A DNA stretch of 7,296 bases from Methanosarcinales archaeon (GCA_030609345.1 JAUWCK010000051.1:1-7296); one strand, 5' to 3'. Shown: positions 1-6,836, counted from the stretch's first letter. The notes: generated from the letters alone by a model not told the origin. Translations and numbers: made by a program.

Positions 1-45
1 CCAATGTTTTTCCTCCGGATGATGGTTATGTTGCTACTTTAGTGA

Positions 46-53
46 TTATAAAG
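46..53 (+). promoter_or_regulatory. Probable TATA box for the cation/Ca2+ exchanger gene
   Basis: The bases TTATAAAG lie about 30 bases upstream of the ATG at 83. In archaea transcription starts roughly 25 bases downstream of the TATA box, which predicts a start near 74-77 and a leader of under ten bases. This fits the lack of a clear Shine-Dalgarno before the ATG, so the mRNA may be nearly leaderless. No convincing purine-rich BRE element is seen just upstream. The assignment rests on motif and spacing only. Confidence 0.45.
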
Positions 54-82
54 ATTATGTACTATGAAACCAATCCGGTCTT

Positions 83-1012
83 ATGCTGATGGAATTGCTG
101 ATCCTCATATCATCCGCCGTTTTCCTGGCGTATTCGAGCAACTGGTTCACTAGCGGCGCATCAAGACTTGCAAAGGCAGTTGGGGTCTCAGAGTTCCTGA
201 TCGGGGTGACCGTGGTTGCGATCGGAACCTCACTTCCTGAGATCGTCGTATCCGTGTACGCAGCCATCACAGGTAATCCCGAGCTTGCCGCCGGAAACGT
301 AGTCGGAAGCAACATCACCAACATCGCGCTGGTGCTTGGCGCGGCATGTATAATCAGCCCCATCATCATCGATCGCAGTATTTATCGTGATGTGAAGATC
401 CATATCCTGATACTTGCAATCGTATCGTGCTACTTCTTATATGCTGGCAGGATTTCGCGGGTGGAAGGTCTGCTGCTTGTCATAGTGTATGGGTGGTATA
501 TCTGGGACGGATACACCAGACACCGGTCGACACACCCGGTTCCTGAGATTCGCGGTAACAGAAAAGATCTTGTGCGGTCTCTCGGGCAGACCATTGCAGG
601 GGGTCTTGGCGTGTTCGTGGCATGCAATTTCCTGGTGGACGCTGCCATCGGTATCGCATCAGAACTGGGAATCTCCACAACGGTCATCGGACTGACGCTG
701 GTAGCACTCGGCACATCGCTTCCCGAACTTGCAGTATCGATCGCAGCCGCCCGGAAACGGTGGGGTATGATGGTTCTTGGGAATGTTATCGGAAGCAACA
801 TCGCAAACATCCTGCTCGCCCTTGGGATCGGCGCGGGATTCCGCACCATTCCACGGGTCGATGCAATCGTTGACAACGTCGTCCTGATGGTCTTCCTGGC
901 GATGGCTATGGTGATCTTCGTGAGATATCGAGGCGTATTTGATAGGAGGGTCGGCATCCTGTTTATCATGGTCTACGTGGCATTCATTGCGATGATATTT
1001 ATGGCAGATTAG
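83..1012 (+). CDS. Sodium/calcium exchanger family (CaCA) membrane antiporter
   Basis: This is an integral membrane antiporter of the Ca2+/cation antiporter superfamily, which typically exchanges Ca2+ for Na+ or H+ across the cytoplasmic membrane. At 309 residues it is close to the archaeal NCX_Mj type of about 300. Two inverted alpha-repeats are plain. The first has GTSLPE at residues 48-53 followed by GNVVGSNITN at 71-80. The second has GTSLPE at 210-215 followed by GNVIGSNIAN at 233-242. Hydrophobic helices surround both, and a basic cytoplasmic loop (about 144-165) joins the halves. Glu53 and Glu215 are the expected ion ligands. By spacing, Asn80 and Asn242 occupy the other ligand positions, where I recall NCX_Mj having Asn81 and Asp240. 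The start is the ATG at 83; an in-frame ATG at 89 is also possible, and neither has a good ribosome site. The stop is TAG. The gene converges on the ClC gene. The family is certain; the transported ion is inferred. Confidence 0.93.
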   Translation: MLMELLILISSAVFLAYSSNWFTSGASRLAKAVGVSEFLIGVTVVAIGTSLPEIVVSVYAAITGNPELAAGNVVGSNITNIALVLGAACIISPIIIDRSIYRDVKIHILILAIVSCYFLYAGRISRVEGLLLVIVYGWYIWDGYTRHRSTHPVPEIRGNRKDLVRSLGQTIAGGLGVFVACNFLVDAAIGIASELGISTTVIGLTLVALGTSLPELAVSIAAARKRWGMMVLGNVIGSNIANILLALGIGAGFRTIPRVDAIVDNVVLMVFLAMAMVIFVRYRGVFDRRVGILFIMVYVAFIAMIFMAD

Positions 1013-1057
1013 TCAGAATCGGCATCTGACTGGTTAATGTTTCGAGGGGGACTACAT

Positions 1058-1083
1058 GAAGAGGCTTGATAGGCTTCGTTTTT
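1058..1083 (+). terminator. Weak candidate terminator of the exchanger gene
   Basis: GAAG at 1058-1061 can pair with CTTC at 1074-1077, followed closely by five T residues at 1079-1083. A second five-T run lies at 1122-1126. Archaeal termination often needs only a U-rich stretch, so either run could serve. The stem is short, and part of the element is a direct repeat of AGGCTT (1062-1067 and 1071-1076) rather than an inverted one. Confidence 0.3.
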
Positions 1084-1138
1084 GGGCGGATCTTTGAAAG
1101 ATGAGTTGATTGGTATATTAATTTTTGGGATTCCCTGA

Positions 1139-1197
1139 TGCGTCCCTGCAGGACGCAATCGTTGCCGCTGCCAGCAGGGCAGGGCGTTAACAGCGCC
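1139..1197. other. Cluster of three short hairpins between convergent genes
   Basis: Three inverted repeats follow each other. TGCGTCC (1139-1145) pairs with GGACGCA (1151-1157) as a perfect 7-bp stem around a 5-base loop. CTGCC (1168-1172) pairs with GGCAG (1178-1182). GGCG (1183-1186) pairs with CGCC (1194-1197). They lie just past the ClC stop codon and beyond the exchanger stop. None has a flanking T-run on its immediate 3' side on either strand, so they are not classical intrinsic terminators. They might stabilise or process the convergent 3' ends. Confidence 0.4.
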
Positions 1198-1209
1198 TTC
1201 CGCTACAGA

Positions 1210-3036
1210 TCACCGCAGCTGCGCATGAAGCCGTATGATGTCCGACTTCGTCACTATACCAAGTATCTTTGACTGATCATCCGGATCGACCACCGGAAGT
1301 CTCCCGATATCGTTTAACACAAGTTTGCGCAGCGCATCCTCAAGCGACTCGTCAGGATATGCCACGATAAGCGACGTTGCAGGTGCCATTACCTGCTCAA
1401 CGAGCACCGCTTCACGATTCCTCACCGGCACGCGTTCGGCATCCTTGAATGTCACGATGCCGACAAGCCGGTTATCATCGAGTACAGGATACCCGATGTG
1501 CCCGTACTTGGTGATCAGGTGGAGCACGGTCTGGACGCTGTTTGTTGGATTTACGGGCATGATATCGACAGACATCGCATCGCGCACGGATGCGTTCTCA
1601 AGAATATCGATCGTCAGTTCCTCGCGGTGCGCTGGCGAATCCACCCTTGCGGGAACCTGCTTTTCATAGATCGTCCAGTTGCTTGTCACGAGGTACGCAA
1701 TGGTCGAGGCAAACATCAGCGGCGGCAGCAGATTATAGTTTCCACTGAGTTCGGACACCATCACGATCGCCGCGATCGGGACGCGTGCGACACCTGACAG
1801 GAGCGCTGCCATGCCTATGAGAACGAACGATGTGGACTGCAACTCACCGATGATCCCCGGGAAAAGGGCGTGTGCCGCCATGCCGAATGCACCGCCGAGC
1901 ATGGCACCGATCACGAGCGATGGCGCGAAGACGCCGCCGCTGCCTCCGGAACCGATCGTAAACGATGTCGCGATGATCTTGGCAAGGACGAGCAGCACCA
2001 GAATCTCGAATGCAAGGTTTCCATCGATAGCTGATTGTATAATGCCGTAACCCATCCCCATGATGTCGTATCCATAGCCGCATGACTGCTGGAGGACGAG
2101 AGCAAGGATTCCGAGCAGAAGACCGCCGATTGCTGGCTTCATATAGTTTCGGATTCCAAGTTTCCTGAAGATGTCGCGCATCCCATAGAACACATGGATA
2201 TACAGGATACCTGCCAGACCGCAGAGCAGACCGAGCAGGGCATCGAATACCAGTTCGAGCGGATGCTCAAACACATACTCGGGTGTTGCGAAGAGCGACC
2301 CCCACCCAAAGAACGAACAGAAGACCGAATACGCGATGATGGATGAGATGAACGCCGGAACAAGCGACTCGAACTCCGAATCCCTTTTGTACAGGACGCT
2401 GATCGTGAATAACGCGCCCCCAAGCGGCGAGCGGAAGATGCTGCCGATACCGCCTGCCGCACCACAGAGAAGCATCATCCTTCTGGATCTGTCATCGAGT
2501 TTGAGTTTGTCTGCAAGGTATGACCCGAAACCGGCTCCGATCTGCGCGATCGGACCTTCCCTGCCCGCGCTTCCGCCGGTGCCGATGGTGATCGCTGATG
2601 CGAACGTCTTGATGACAGGTACCCGTTTTCTTATGAACCCGCCCTGTTGATGGTACGCATCGATCACGGCATCGGTTCCGTGCCCTTCCGCCTCCGGAGC
2701 GTACCTATAGATTAGGATGCCTGCGATAAGCCCGCCAATCGCTGGCAGCAGCACCAGAATCCATGTATGCGGATCGCTTAACAAGCCGGGCGGCACAACA
2801 CCCGGCGCAGTGAAGATATCCGCTTCACCGCCTGGAGGAGGTGGATAATAATGCCCGATGCCGCCTAACAGGTGGTGTGATGCAATCGATAGCAGGTAAT
2901 AGAAAAAAACAGCGCCCATGCCTGCGACAAGTCCGATTAAGATGCTGTATGGAACCCAGTGCTCGATATACTCAAAATTTAACTTCCGCAGGTGATCTCT
3001 GGCAACTGCCGATGATATTTTCCTGCTATTCTTCAC
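1210..3036 (-). CDS. ClC family chloride channel/transporter with two CBS domains
   Basis: This is a ClC family anion transporter of the cytoplasmic membrane, moving Cl- either as a channel or in exchange for H+. The 608 residues comprise a membrane part (about 25-455) and a cytoplasmic pair of CBS domains (about 484-540 and 546-605), which in this family usually sense adenine nucleotides. Signature motifs are GTGGSAGREGP at 152-162, with the gating glutamate at Glu160, and GVFAP at 368-372, the GxFxP anion-filter motif. The first filter motif, GSGIP in E. coli ClC, appears as GHGTD at 118-122. A proline-rich loop (65-68) follows the first membrane helix. The start is GTG at 3036, chosen because GAGG in the leader lies about 8 bases upstream and the TATA box is well spaced; the stop is TGA. 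It lies downstream of mcrA on the same strand but behind a terminator and with its own promoter, so it is probably a separate transcript. The family is certain; channel versus exchanger is not. Confidence 0.95.
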   Translation of the reverse strand: MKNSRKISSAVARDHLRKLNFEYIEHWVPYSILIGLVAGMGAVFFYYLLSIASHHLLGGIGHYYPPPPGGEADIFTAPGVVPPGLLSDPHTWILVLLPAIGGLIAGILIYRYAPEAEGHGTDAVIDAYHQQGGFIRKRVPVIKTFASAITIGTGGSAGREGPIAQIGAGFGSYLADKLKLDDRSRRMMLLCGAAGGIGSIFRSPLGGALFTISVLYKRDSEFESLVPAFISSIIAYSVFCSFFGWGSLFATPEYVFEHPLELVFDALLGLLCGLAGILYIHVFYGMRDIFRKLGIRNYMKPAIGGLLLGILALVLQQSCGYGYDIMGMGYGIIQSAIDGNLAFEILVLLVLAKIIATSFTIGSGGSGGVFAPSLVIGAMLGGAFGMAAHALFPGIIGELQSTSFVLIGMAALLSGVARVPIAAIVMVSELSGNYNLLPPLMFASTIAYLVTSNWTIYEKQVPARVDSPAHREELTIDILENASVRDAMSVDIMPVNPTNSVQTVLHLITKYGHIGYPVLDDNRLVGIVTFKDAERVPVRNREAVLVEQVMAPATSLIVAYPDESLEDALRKLVLNDIGRLPVVDPDDQSKILGIVTKSDIIRLHAQLR

Positions 3037-3042
3037 TGCGAT

Positions 3043-3048
3043 TCCTCA
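3043..3048 (-). promoter_or_regulatory. Ribosome binding site supporting the GTG start of the ClC gene
   Basis: On the minus strand the bases TGAGGA precede the GTG codon at 3036 with a gap of about 6 bases. No in-frame ATG is found at the N-terminus, so this site decides the GTG start. Confidence 0.6.
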
Positions 3049-3070
3049 ACTTAGATGTTACGACTGTAAG

Positions 3071-3079
3071 ATATTTAAG
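3071..3079 (-). promoter_or_regulatory. TATA box of the ClC transporter gene
   Basis: Read on the minus strand the bases are CTTAAATAT, a good archaeal TATA box. It is centred about 39 bases upstream of the GTG start at 3036. A transcription start some 25 bases downstream would fall near 3049-3050, leaving a leader of roughly 13 bases that just contains the GAGG ribosome site. The bases immediately upstream are pyrimidine-rich rather than a typical BRE. Together with the terminator after mcrA, this argues that ClC is transcribed independently of the mcr operon. Confidence 0.6.
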
Positions 3080-3172
3080 GAGGGGTGTGGCTTGAACAGC
3101 ATGGTGTAGAAACGAGAGGGGAGCTGTGGCATTACGTATCCACAGACGATACGAGCTGACGCTCGGTACAAG

Positions 3173-3211
3173 AAAAAAAAGAAAAAAAGGGATAGGCGAT
3201 TGCTCGCCTAT
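3173..3211 (-). terminator. Intrinsic-type terminator of the mcr operon
   Basis: On the minus strand ATAGGCGA (3211-3204) and TCGCCTAT (3199-3192) form a perfect 8-bp stem closed by the loop GCAA, a GNRA tetraloop. After CCC comes a tract of T residues interrupted by a single C (about 3188-3173). The mcrA stop codon TAG (3208-3210) lies inside the 5' arm of the stem, so the hairpin begins within the last codons of the operon. Stem plus U-run makes this the clearest terminator in the window. Confidence 0.85.
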
Positions 3212-4893
3212 GCGCCTGCTGGTATCACGAGACTGCGCTCGCCTGCTGGTCGGAAGGTTCGCATCGCACCCTTGGCGTACTCCTTCCTGATGTAGCGGAA
3301 GTCGAATACCAGTGATGGGTCAGCGAATGTCACCTTCACGAGTGGGTTGCAGCAGTATGCGTCATGTGCGCCTGCGTGTGCAGCGCCTGTGAATCCTGCG
3401 TACTCGCCCTGGTGACCCACGTTCATCGCGTAGTTCGGGTAGTTTGCGCCGCGGAGCTCGAGGCAGCATCCCTCGTCACCCTGGTACGAGCAGACGTTCG
3501 TTGCACCGCACTGGTCCTGCAGGTCGTATCCGAAGAATCCGAGTCTGCCCCATCCTTCCTTGTGCACGTACATCGACATGTACCATGCAGACAGTGCTAC
3601 CTGTGCGTTACCGGTTGCGATACCGGTTGTGCATGCGCTTGCTGCTGCAAGGATTCCTGCTCTCTGCGATCCACCGAAGTGGTCCTCAAGAAGCGTTGGG
3701 TAGTCCTCGTAGCACTCCATACCGTTCAAGGTAACCTCTGTTGCAAGATCGGTTGCGGTTGCAAGGTCGTTTGGCGCTGTGCCGTCAGGTCCGTACTTGT
3801 TCAGTGCGTAGTCGTATCCGTAGTACGTGAAGTCATCCAGCACGTCGTTGGTGTATGCTGCTGTTGCGTACTGCGTGAATCCGACACCACCTGACATGTA
3901 TGATCCGAGCCATATCTGGTCGTAGAGCATCGTGCCGCACGCAACGACCTCGAGTGTGTACAAGACCGGGTCTTCCGGCTTGACTCTCATCGTCTGGACC
4001 ATGTCAGCGCAGTAACCGAAGGAAAGTCCTCCTGGCTCGTTTGGTGATCTTGCTCTTCTTGCTGGAAGCATCTCAGCCATCTGGACTGCTGCTGCATGCT
4101 TTGCTGCGAACGCAAGGTCTGCTACCGCAGCCTCACCAGCGCACATGTTGTATGCCGCAATGAACGACATACCGATCTGCATTGCACTCCATCTGGATGT
4201 GTTACCACCGTCGCAGCATCTGACAACGATCGTTGGAATGTGTACTGCCTGCCACGTCGTCTTGCCGATAGCAGCCTTCAGCTTCTCGTTCTGTCCTTCC
4301 TTGTCGAAGAGGTCGTTGATGTTGATCACGTACTGCGAGTCGATCTCGTCTGCGAGTTCGTCATCACCAGTGAACATCTTCACATAGCAGTCATCAACGA
4401 GTCCCGGGTGTGTCTCGACCATGTGCTCCTGCACAATAGCCGCACCTGGCATGGTGTGGTTTACTGCCTCCATGTAGCCGGCGATCGACTCAGGTGTAAC
4501 CTCCTTTCCGAGACGCTTCTCAAGAGTCTCGTGAGCAAGGTCCATTCCCACGACGATCGTTCGCTTCATGTCATCCCACATCTGCTGCATTGCGGGGTTG
4601 TTGACGTAGTGCAGGTCATCACCCTCAACGATGTGTGGTGTGGTCGAGAGCTTGTATGGTACGAGCTGTCTCTGTCCGAGCGTCATACCGCCGCAATGCA
4701 CGTTCACATCGTACTGCGAAATGCCACGCTGCTCTGCGACACGCTCACCTGCTGCCTGGAATTCTCTCTTTCGTGCGTTCTGAACGTATCCGGCGCGCAC
4801 GTAATTTACCTTCTGTTCAGCAAGGTCAAGACCTGCGAACTTCGCCTTCAGCGCCTCAACGAACAGTTTCTCTGTTGGATATTTGTATGCCAT
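3208..4893 (-). CDS. mcrA: Methyl-coenzyme M reductase subunit alpha
   Basis: This is the catalytic alpha subunit of the cytoplasmic nickel-F430 enzyme that converts methyl-CoM plus CoB to methane and heterodisulfide, or runs in reverse in methane oxidisers. The protein has 561 residues, normal for the family. Residues matching the M. marburgensis enzyme are visible: Gln155 (F430 nickel ligand, Gln147), His266 and Arg280 (methylated His257 and Arg271), Phe339 and Tyr342 (Phe330, Tyr333), Gln410 (methylated Gln400), Gly455 (thioglycine 445), Asp460 and Cys462 (Asp450, Cys452). Gln410 argues against ANME-1, which has valine there. The protein has 15 cysteines, including pairs 226/227, 476/477 and 514/515 and Cys468; the 468-515 set is unusual. 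The ATG has a strong AGGGAGGTA ribosome site overlapping the mcrG stop, 15 bases after mcrG. The TAG stop lies in the terminator stem. It is the last gene of mcrBDCGA. Confidence 0.99.
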   Translation of the reverse strand: MAYKYPTEKLFVEALKAKFAGLDLAEQKVNYVRAGYVQNARKREFQAAGERVAEQRGISQYDVNVHCGGMTLGQRQLVPYKLSTTPHIVEGDDLHYVNNPAMQQMWDDMKRTIVVGMDLAHETLEKRLGKEVTPESIAGYMEAVNHTMPGAAIVQEHMVETHPGLVDDCYVKMFTGDDELADEIDSQYVININDLFDKEGQNEKLKAAIGKTTWQAVHIPTIVVRCCDGGNTSRWSAMQIGMSFIAAYNMCAGEAAVADLAFAAKHAAAVQMAEMLPARRARSPNEPGGLSFGYCADMVQTMRVKPEDPVLYTLEVVACGTMLYDQIWLGSYMSGGVGFTQYATAAYTNDVLDDFTYYGYDYALNKYGPDGTAPNDLATATDLATEVTLNGMECYEDYPTLLEDHFGGSQRAGILAAASACTTGIATGNAQVALSAWYMSMYVHKEGWGRLGFFGYDLQDQCGATNVCSYQGDEGCCLELRGANYPNYAMNVGHQGEYAGFTGAAHAGAHDAYCCNPLVKVTFADPSLVFDFRYIRKEYAKGAMRTFRPAGERSLVIPAGA

Positions 4894-4908
4894 TTGTATC
4901 TACCTCCC

Positions 4909-5706
4909 TTACACCGTGTGGTATGTAACGGGTCCCACACCTGGCGCGGTCTCAGCCGCAGTCTCAGGTCTGTACCCATACATTGTTCTTCTGTGGTGCA
5001 CAAGGTGTACATGGTCAAGAACCTCTTCCTCACTTCGGTACCTGACACCGTCGGTTCGGTAGATGGTGGTTCTCTTCTTTGCCTCTGCCTCACTCATCGG
5101 CTTTCCGAAGTTGACCTTCCTGTCGATTGGTACACCGACCTGGTCCTTGTCCTCGATGACGTTTCCGCCCTCAAGATGCGTCCTCTGAAGCATATCGAAC
5201 ATCATTCCGTCTTCAGCGAGTCTGAGTGAGTGTCCGTGCACTGTGCAGCCTCGAAGTCCTGCGAGAGCCGGGCAGGTCATCTCTGACTCGACTGCTGCCT
5301 TGCACTGTTCCTCCATATCACGCTCTCGTGCCTCCACGATTTGCCTGCCTGACAGTGTTCCCGGGTCTACGCCTCTGAAGTTGATCGCTGCGTAGTAGCT
5401 TCTGAAGTATGGGACCGATGGTGCGGAGTACATCGAATCAGTAAACTGTGAGTATCTGATACGGTCTCCTGCTGCCGCGCCTGGTGTTGGCTCAACCATC
5501 TGTCTCACCGGGCAGTCTGGCTCACCCATCTCTGCGAGTGGTGGGTGGACACTTGGGTAGTCTGCGCCTGGTGCTCTGTGTCCGAGTACCGCTACCATAT
5601 CATCATCTGATACGGTTCGGAGTTTCTCGATGTCTCCACTCATGTGCTTTCTTCTGTTTACTGCAACGTGTGAAGATCCTGGATAGTATTGTGGTGTGTA
5701 TGCCAT
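4909..5706 (-). CDS. mcrG: Methyl-coenzyme M reductase subunit gamma
   Basis: This is the gamma subunit of MCR, which completes each of the two active sites with alpha and beta. It has 265 residues, slightly above the usual 250 or so; the extra length includes the C-terminal tail after about residue 245, rich in Ala, Thr, Pro and Gly. The conserved LSGR at residues 118-121 contains Arg121, equivalent to the arginine (Arg120 in M. marburgensis) that contacts the sulfonate of coenzyme M. The N-terminal MAYTPQYYPG and the HLVHHRRTMYGYRPE stretch (234-248) are family hallmarks. The ATG at 5706 is preceded by AAGGAGAT at a 6-base spacing, overlapping the mcrC stop. It lies between mcrC and mcrA, with gaps of 12 and 15 bases. 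Confidence 0.98.
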   Translation of the reverse strand: MAYTPQYYPGSSHVAVNRRKHMSGDIEKLRTVSDDDMVAVLGHRAPGADYPSVHPPLAEMGEPDCPVRQMVEPTPGAAAGDRIRYSQFTDSMYSAPSVPYFRSYYAAINFRGVDPGTLSGRQIVEARERDMEEQCKAAVESEMTCPALAGLRGCTVHGHSLRLAEDGMMFDMLQRTHLEGGNVIEDKDQVGVPIDRKVNFGKPMSEAEAKKRTTIYRTDGVRYRSEEEVLDHVHLVHHRRTMYGYRPETAAETAPGVGPVTYHTV

Positions 5707-5712
5707 AATTAT

Positions 5713-5721
5713 ATCTCCTTA
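5713..5721 (-). promoter_or_regulatory. Ribosome binding site of mcrG fused to the mcrC stop codon
   Basis: On the minus strand TAAGGAGAT combines the TAA stop of mcrC with the Shine-Dalgarno AAGGAGAT of mcrG, 6 bases before the ATG. Similar fusions occur at the other junctions: TAAAGAGGGA before mcrD, TAAGGGTGG before mcrC, TAAGGGAGG before mcrA. Such overlap favours re-initiation by ribosomes finishing the upstream gene. Confidence 0.75.
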
Positions 5722-6339
5722 TGTATATTGTGGTATTGTTCTCATAATTGCTTTTACGATCTCGTTTAGCCTGTTTCGTTGACAGGTAACGCCTCTCGTA
5801 ATTCCGGTTACAATCTCCATGACTGTGCCTTCTGTCTCGATATCTCGAGTCTCCGGCATGACCAGTCGTGTTTTGATCCCTGCTCTTGCAAAATCCTCAA
5901 AATCAACCGGATTCTGACAGACAATGATCGCCGGTATATCTATGTGACGCAGGATATCCTTTGTCTTGTAGATTACGTGCGAATTGATATTTCCAAGATG
6001 GATCAGGACTGCACGATGCTGTGCTATCTGCGCGATCTCCTTTGGATTCAGACCAAACTTCGGTCCGTAACCCTTTGCCATGACATTCTCAGGCACATCC
6101 TCTGGAACGCCTGCTCCGGCATCGAGTACGAGCACACTGACCTGAATTCCTTCTCTCCTGAGTCCGTGTGTGATCTCGCAGACGGGTTTTGTGATGTGGC
6201 GTCTCCCAGGAGACATTGCGATTGCGATTACATCAGGTCGTCCGGTTTCAGAGAGCGTGCCGCGCTGGGCAAGCCCACCTCCTCTTCCAAGACCCATACC
6301 TTCCCTGCAATCGATAACCTGAGTCTCCCTGCCAAACAT
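5719..6339 (-). CDS. mcrC: MCR activation protein McrC
   Basis: McrC is not part of the MCR holoenzyme. It was identified as a component of the A3a complex, which uses ATP and electrons to reduce the F430 nickel to active Ni(I). The protein has 206 residues from the chosen start. Family hallmarks are TQVIDCREGMGLGRGGGLAQ (6-25), with the glycine-rich GLGRGGGLAQRG and Cys11, then MSPGRRHITKPVCEITHGLR (42-61) with Cys54. The downstream part alternates strands and helices (VSVLVLDAGAG, AVLIHLGNINSH, AIIVCQNPVDF). The ATG at 6339 is preferred because AAGGGTGG lies 5 bases before it. An in-frame GTG at 6348 would add three residues (M-D-E) but would sit inside that ribosome site. Only 11 bases separate this start from the mcrD stop. 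Confidence 0.95.
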   Translation of the reverse strand: MFGRETQVIDCREGMGLGRGGGLAQRGTLSETGRPDVIAIAMSPGRRHITKPVCEITHGLRREGIQVSVLVLDAGAGVPEDVPENVMAKGYGPKFGLNPKEIAQIAQHRAVLIHLGNINSHVIYKTKDILRHIDIPAIIVCQNPVDFEDFARAGIKTRLVMPETRDIETEGTVMEIVTGITRGVTCQRNRLNEIVKAIMRTIPQYT

Positions 6340-6344
6340 TTCAT

Positions 6345-6353
6345 CCACCCTTA
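6345..6353 (-). promoter_or_regulatory. Ribosome binding site deciding the mcrC start
   Basis: On the minus strand TAAGGGTGG joins the mcrD stop codon to a Shine-Dalgarno of the GGTGG type, 5 bases ahead of the ATG at 6339. The GTG triplet inside it (6346-6348) is an alternative in-frame start, but it would have no ribosome site at a usable distance. Confidence 0.65.
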
Positions 6354-6836
6354 GTCCGCACCGCAGGTATGACAGATATCCGAAGCCGGCTGGCTCTGGT
6401 CCGCCATTCCGTATATGCTCTTATCCTCTACGAGTTCATCAGGACCATATTTCACATAGTCACTGACTGTTGCCTTTCTGCGAAGGAATATTCCCTCTTT
6501 GAGTTCAAAGGGAAATGGAAACACCTCTTCACAGAGTGTTCGGATCTCTTCCATCACATCACGCTCCGATTCAAGGCGTATTCTACCCACCTTGATCTGT
6601 AGTTCCATCACCTGATCGCTCACCCGGATGATCTCTCTGTCCGAATGATCGACCGGAGCGCCCCTTCCGGGTCCGTAAGGAATCGTGAGCGGAAGTTTTG
6701 GACCCTGAATAAGCACACGAGTGACGCCCTCGATCTTCTCGAGTCTATTCAGGAGCTCCTGTGCTCTGGCTGGATTAAGCATCCTCTGCGGAAATATCTC
6801 GTATTGCACGGGATCTGAATTTGAAGTTGTAACCAT
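6351..6836 (-). CDS. mcrD: MCR operon protein McrD
   Basis: McrD is a small protein encoded in most mcr operons and reported to associate with MCR, especially immature or inactive forms. It is thought to help assembly or F430 loading; it is not catalytic. The protein has 161 residues from the ATG at 6836. Family features are YEIFPQRMLNPARAQELLNR (12-31), GPKLPLTIPYGPGRGAPVDH (45-64) and TVSDYVKYGPDE (123-134). The C-terminus ends in CHTC (155-158), a CxxC pair that could bind metal or form a disulfide. The start is chosen because AGAGGGA lies 6 bases upstream. A TTG at 6842 is in frame and would add two residues, but it sits too close to that site. The gene follows mcrB with a gap of about 13 bases. 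Confidence 0.95.
   Translation of the reverse strand: MVTTSNSDPVQYEIFPQRMLNPARAQELLNRLEKIEGVTRVLIQGPKLPLTIPYGPGRGAPVDHSDREIIRVSDQVMELQIKVGRIRLESERDVMEEIRTLCEEVFPFPFELKEGIFLRRKATVSDYVKYGPDELVEDKSIYGMADQSQPASDICHTCGAD

Noticed and set aside
64..153. A short ATG-initiated frame starting at 64 before the exchanger
   Set aside because: It overlaps the exchanger start out of frame, has no ribosome site and ends within about 30 codons.
430..969. A 179-codon minus-strand open frame inside the exchanger gene
   Set aside because: It is a shadow of the CaCA gene. Its Ser, Arg and Thr-rich translation is typical of reversed hydrophobic codons.
3077..3116. A Shine-Dalgarno-like AAGGAGG on the plus strand followed by TTG and ATG codons
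   Set aside because: The frame closes after about six codons. The sequence is better explained as the TATA box flank of ClC on the other strand.
3130..3210. Possible pyrrolysine readthrough of the mcrA TAG
   Set aside because: McrA is full length at 561 residues with the normal C-terminal SLVIPA ending, and a terminator hairpin starts at the stop.
3364..3894. A 176-codon plus-strand open frame with many cysteines
   Set aside because: It is a mirror of mcrA codons (alanine, threonine and tyrosine codons read backwards), not a cysteine-rich protein.
4096..5229. A 377-codon open frame on the plus strand across mcrA and mcrG
   Set aside because: It is antisense to two unmistakable MCR genes. 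Its translation is rich in Cys, Leu, Val and His as expected from reversed codons, with no recognisable domain.
5779..6354. A 191-codon plus-strand open frame opposite mcrC
   Set aside because: mcrC is well supported on the other strand by family motifs and a ribosome site. This frame has no motif and no Shine-Dalgarno.
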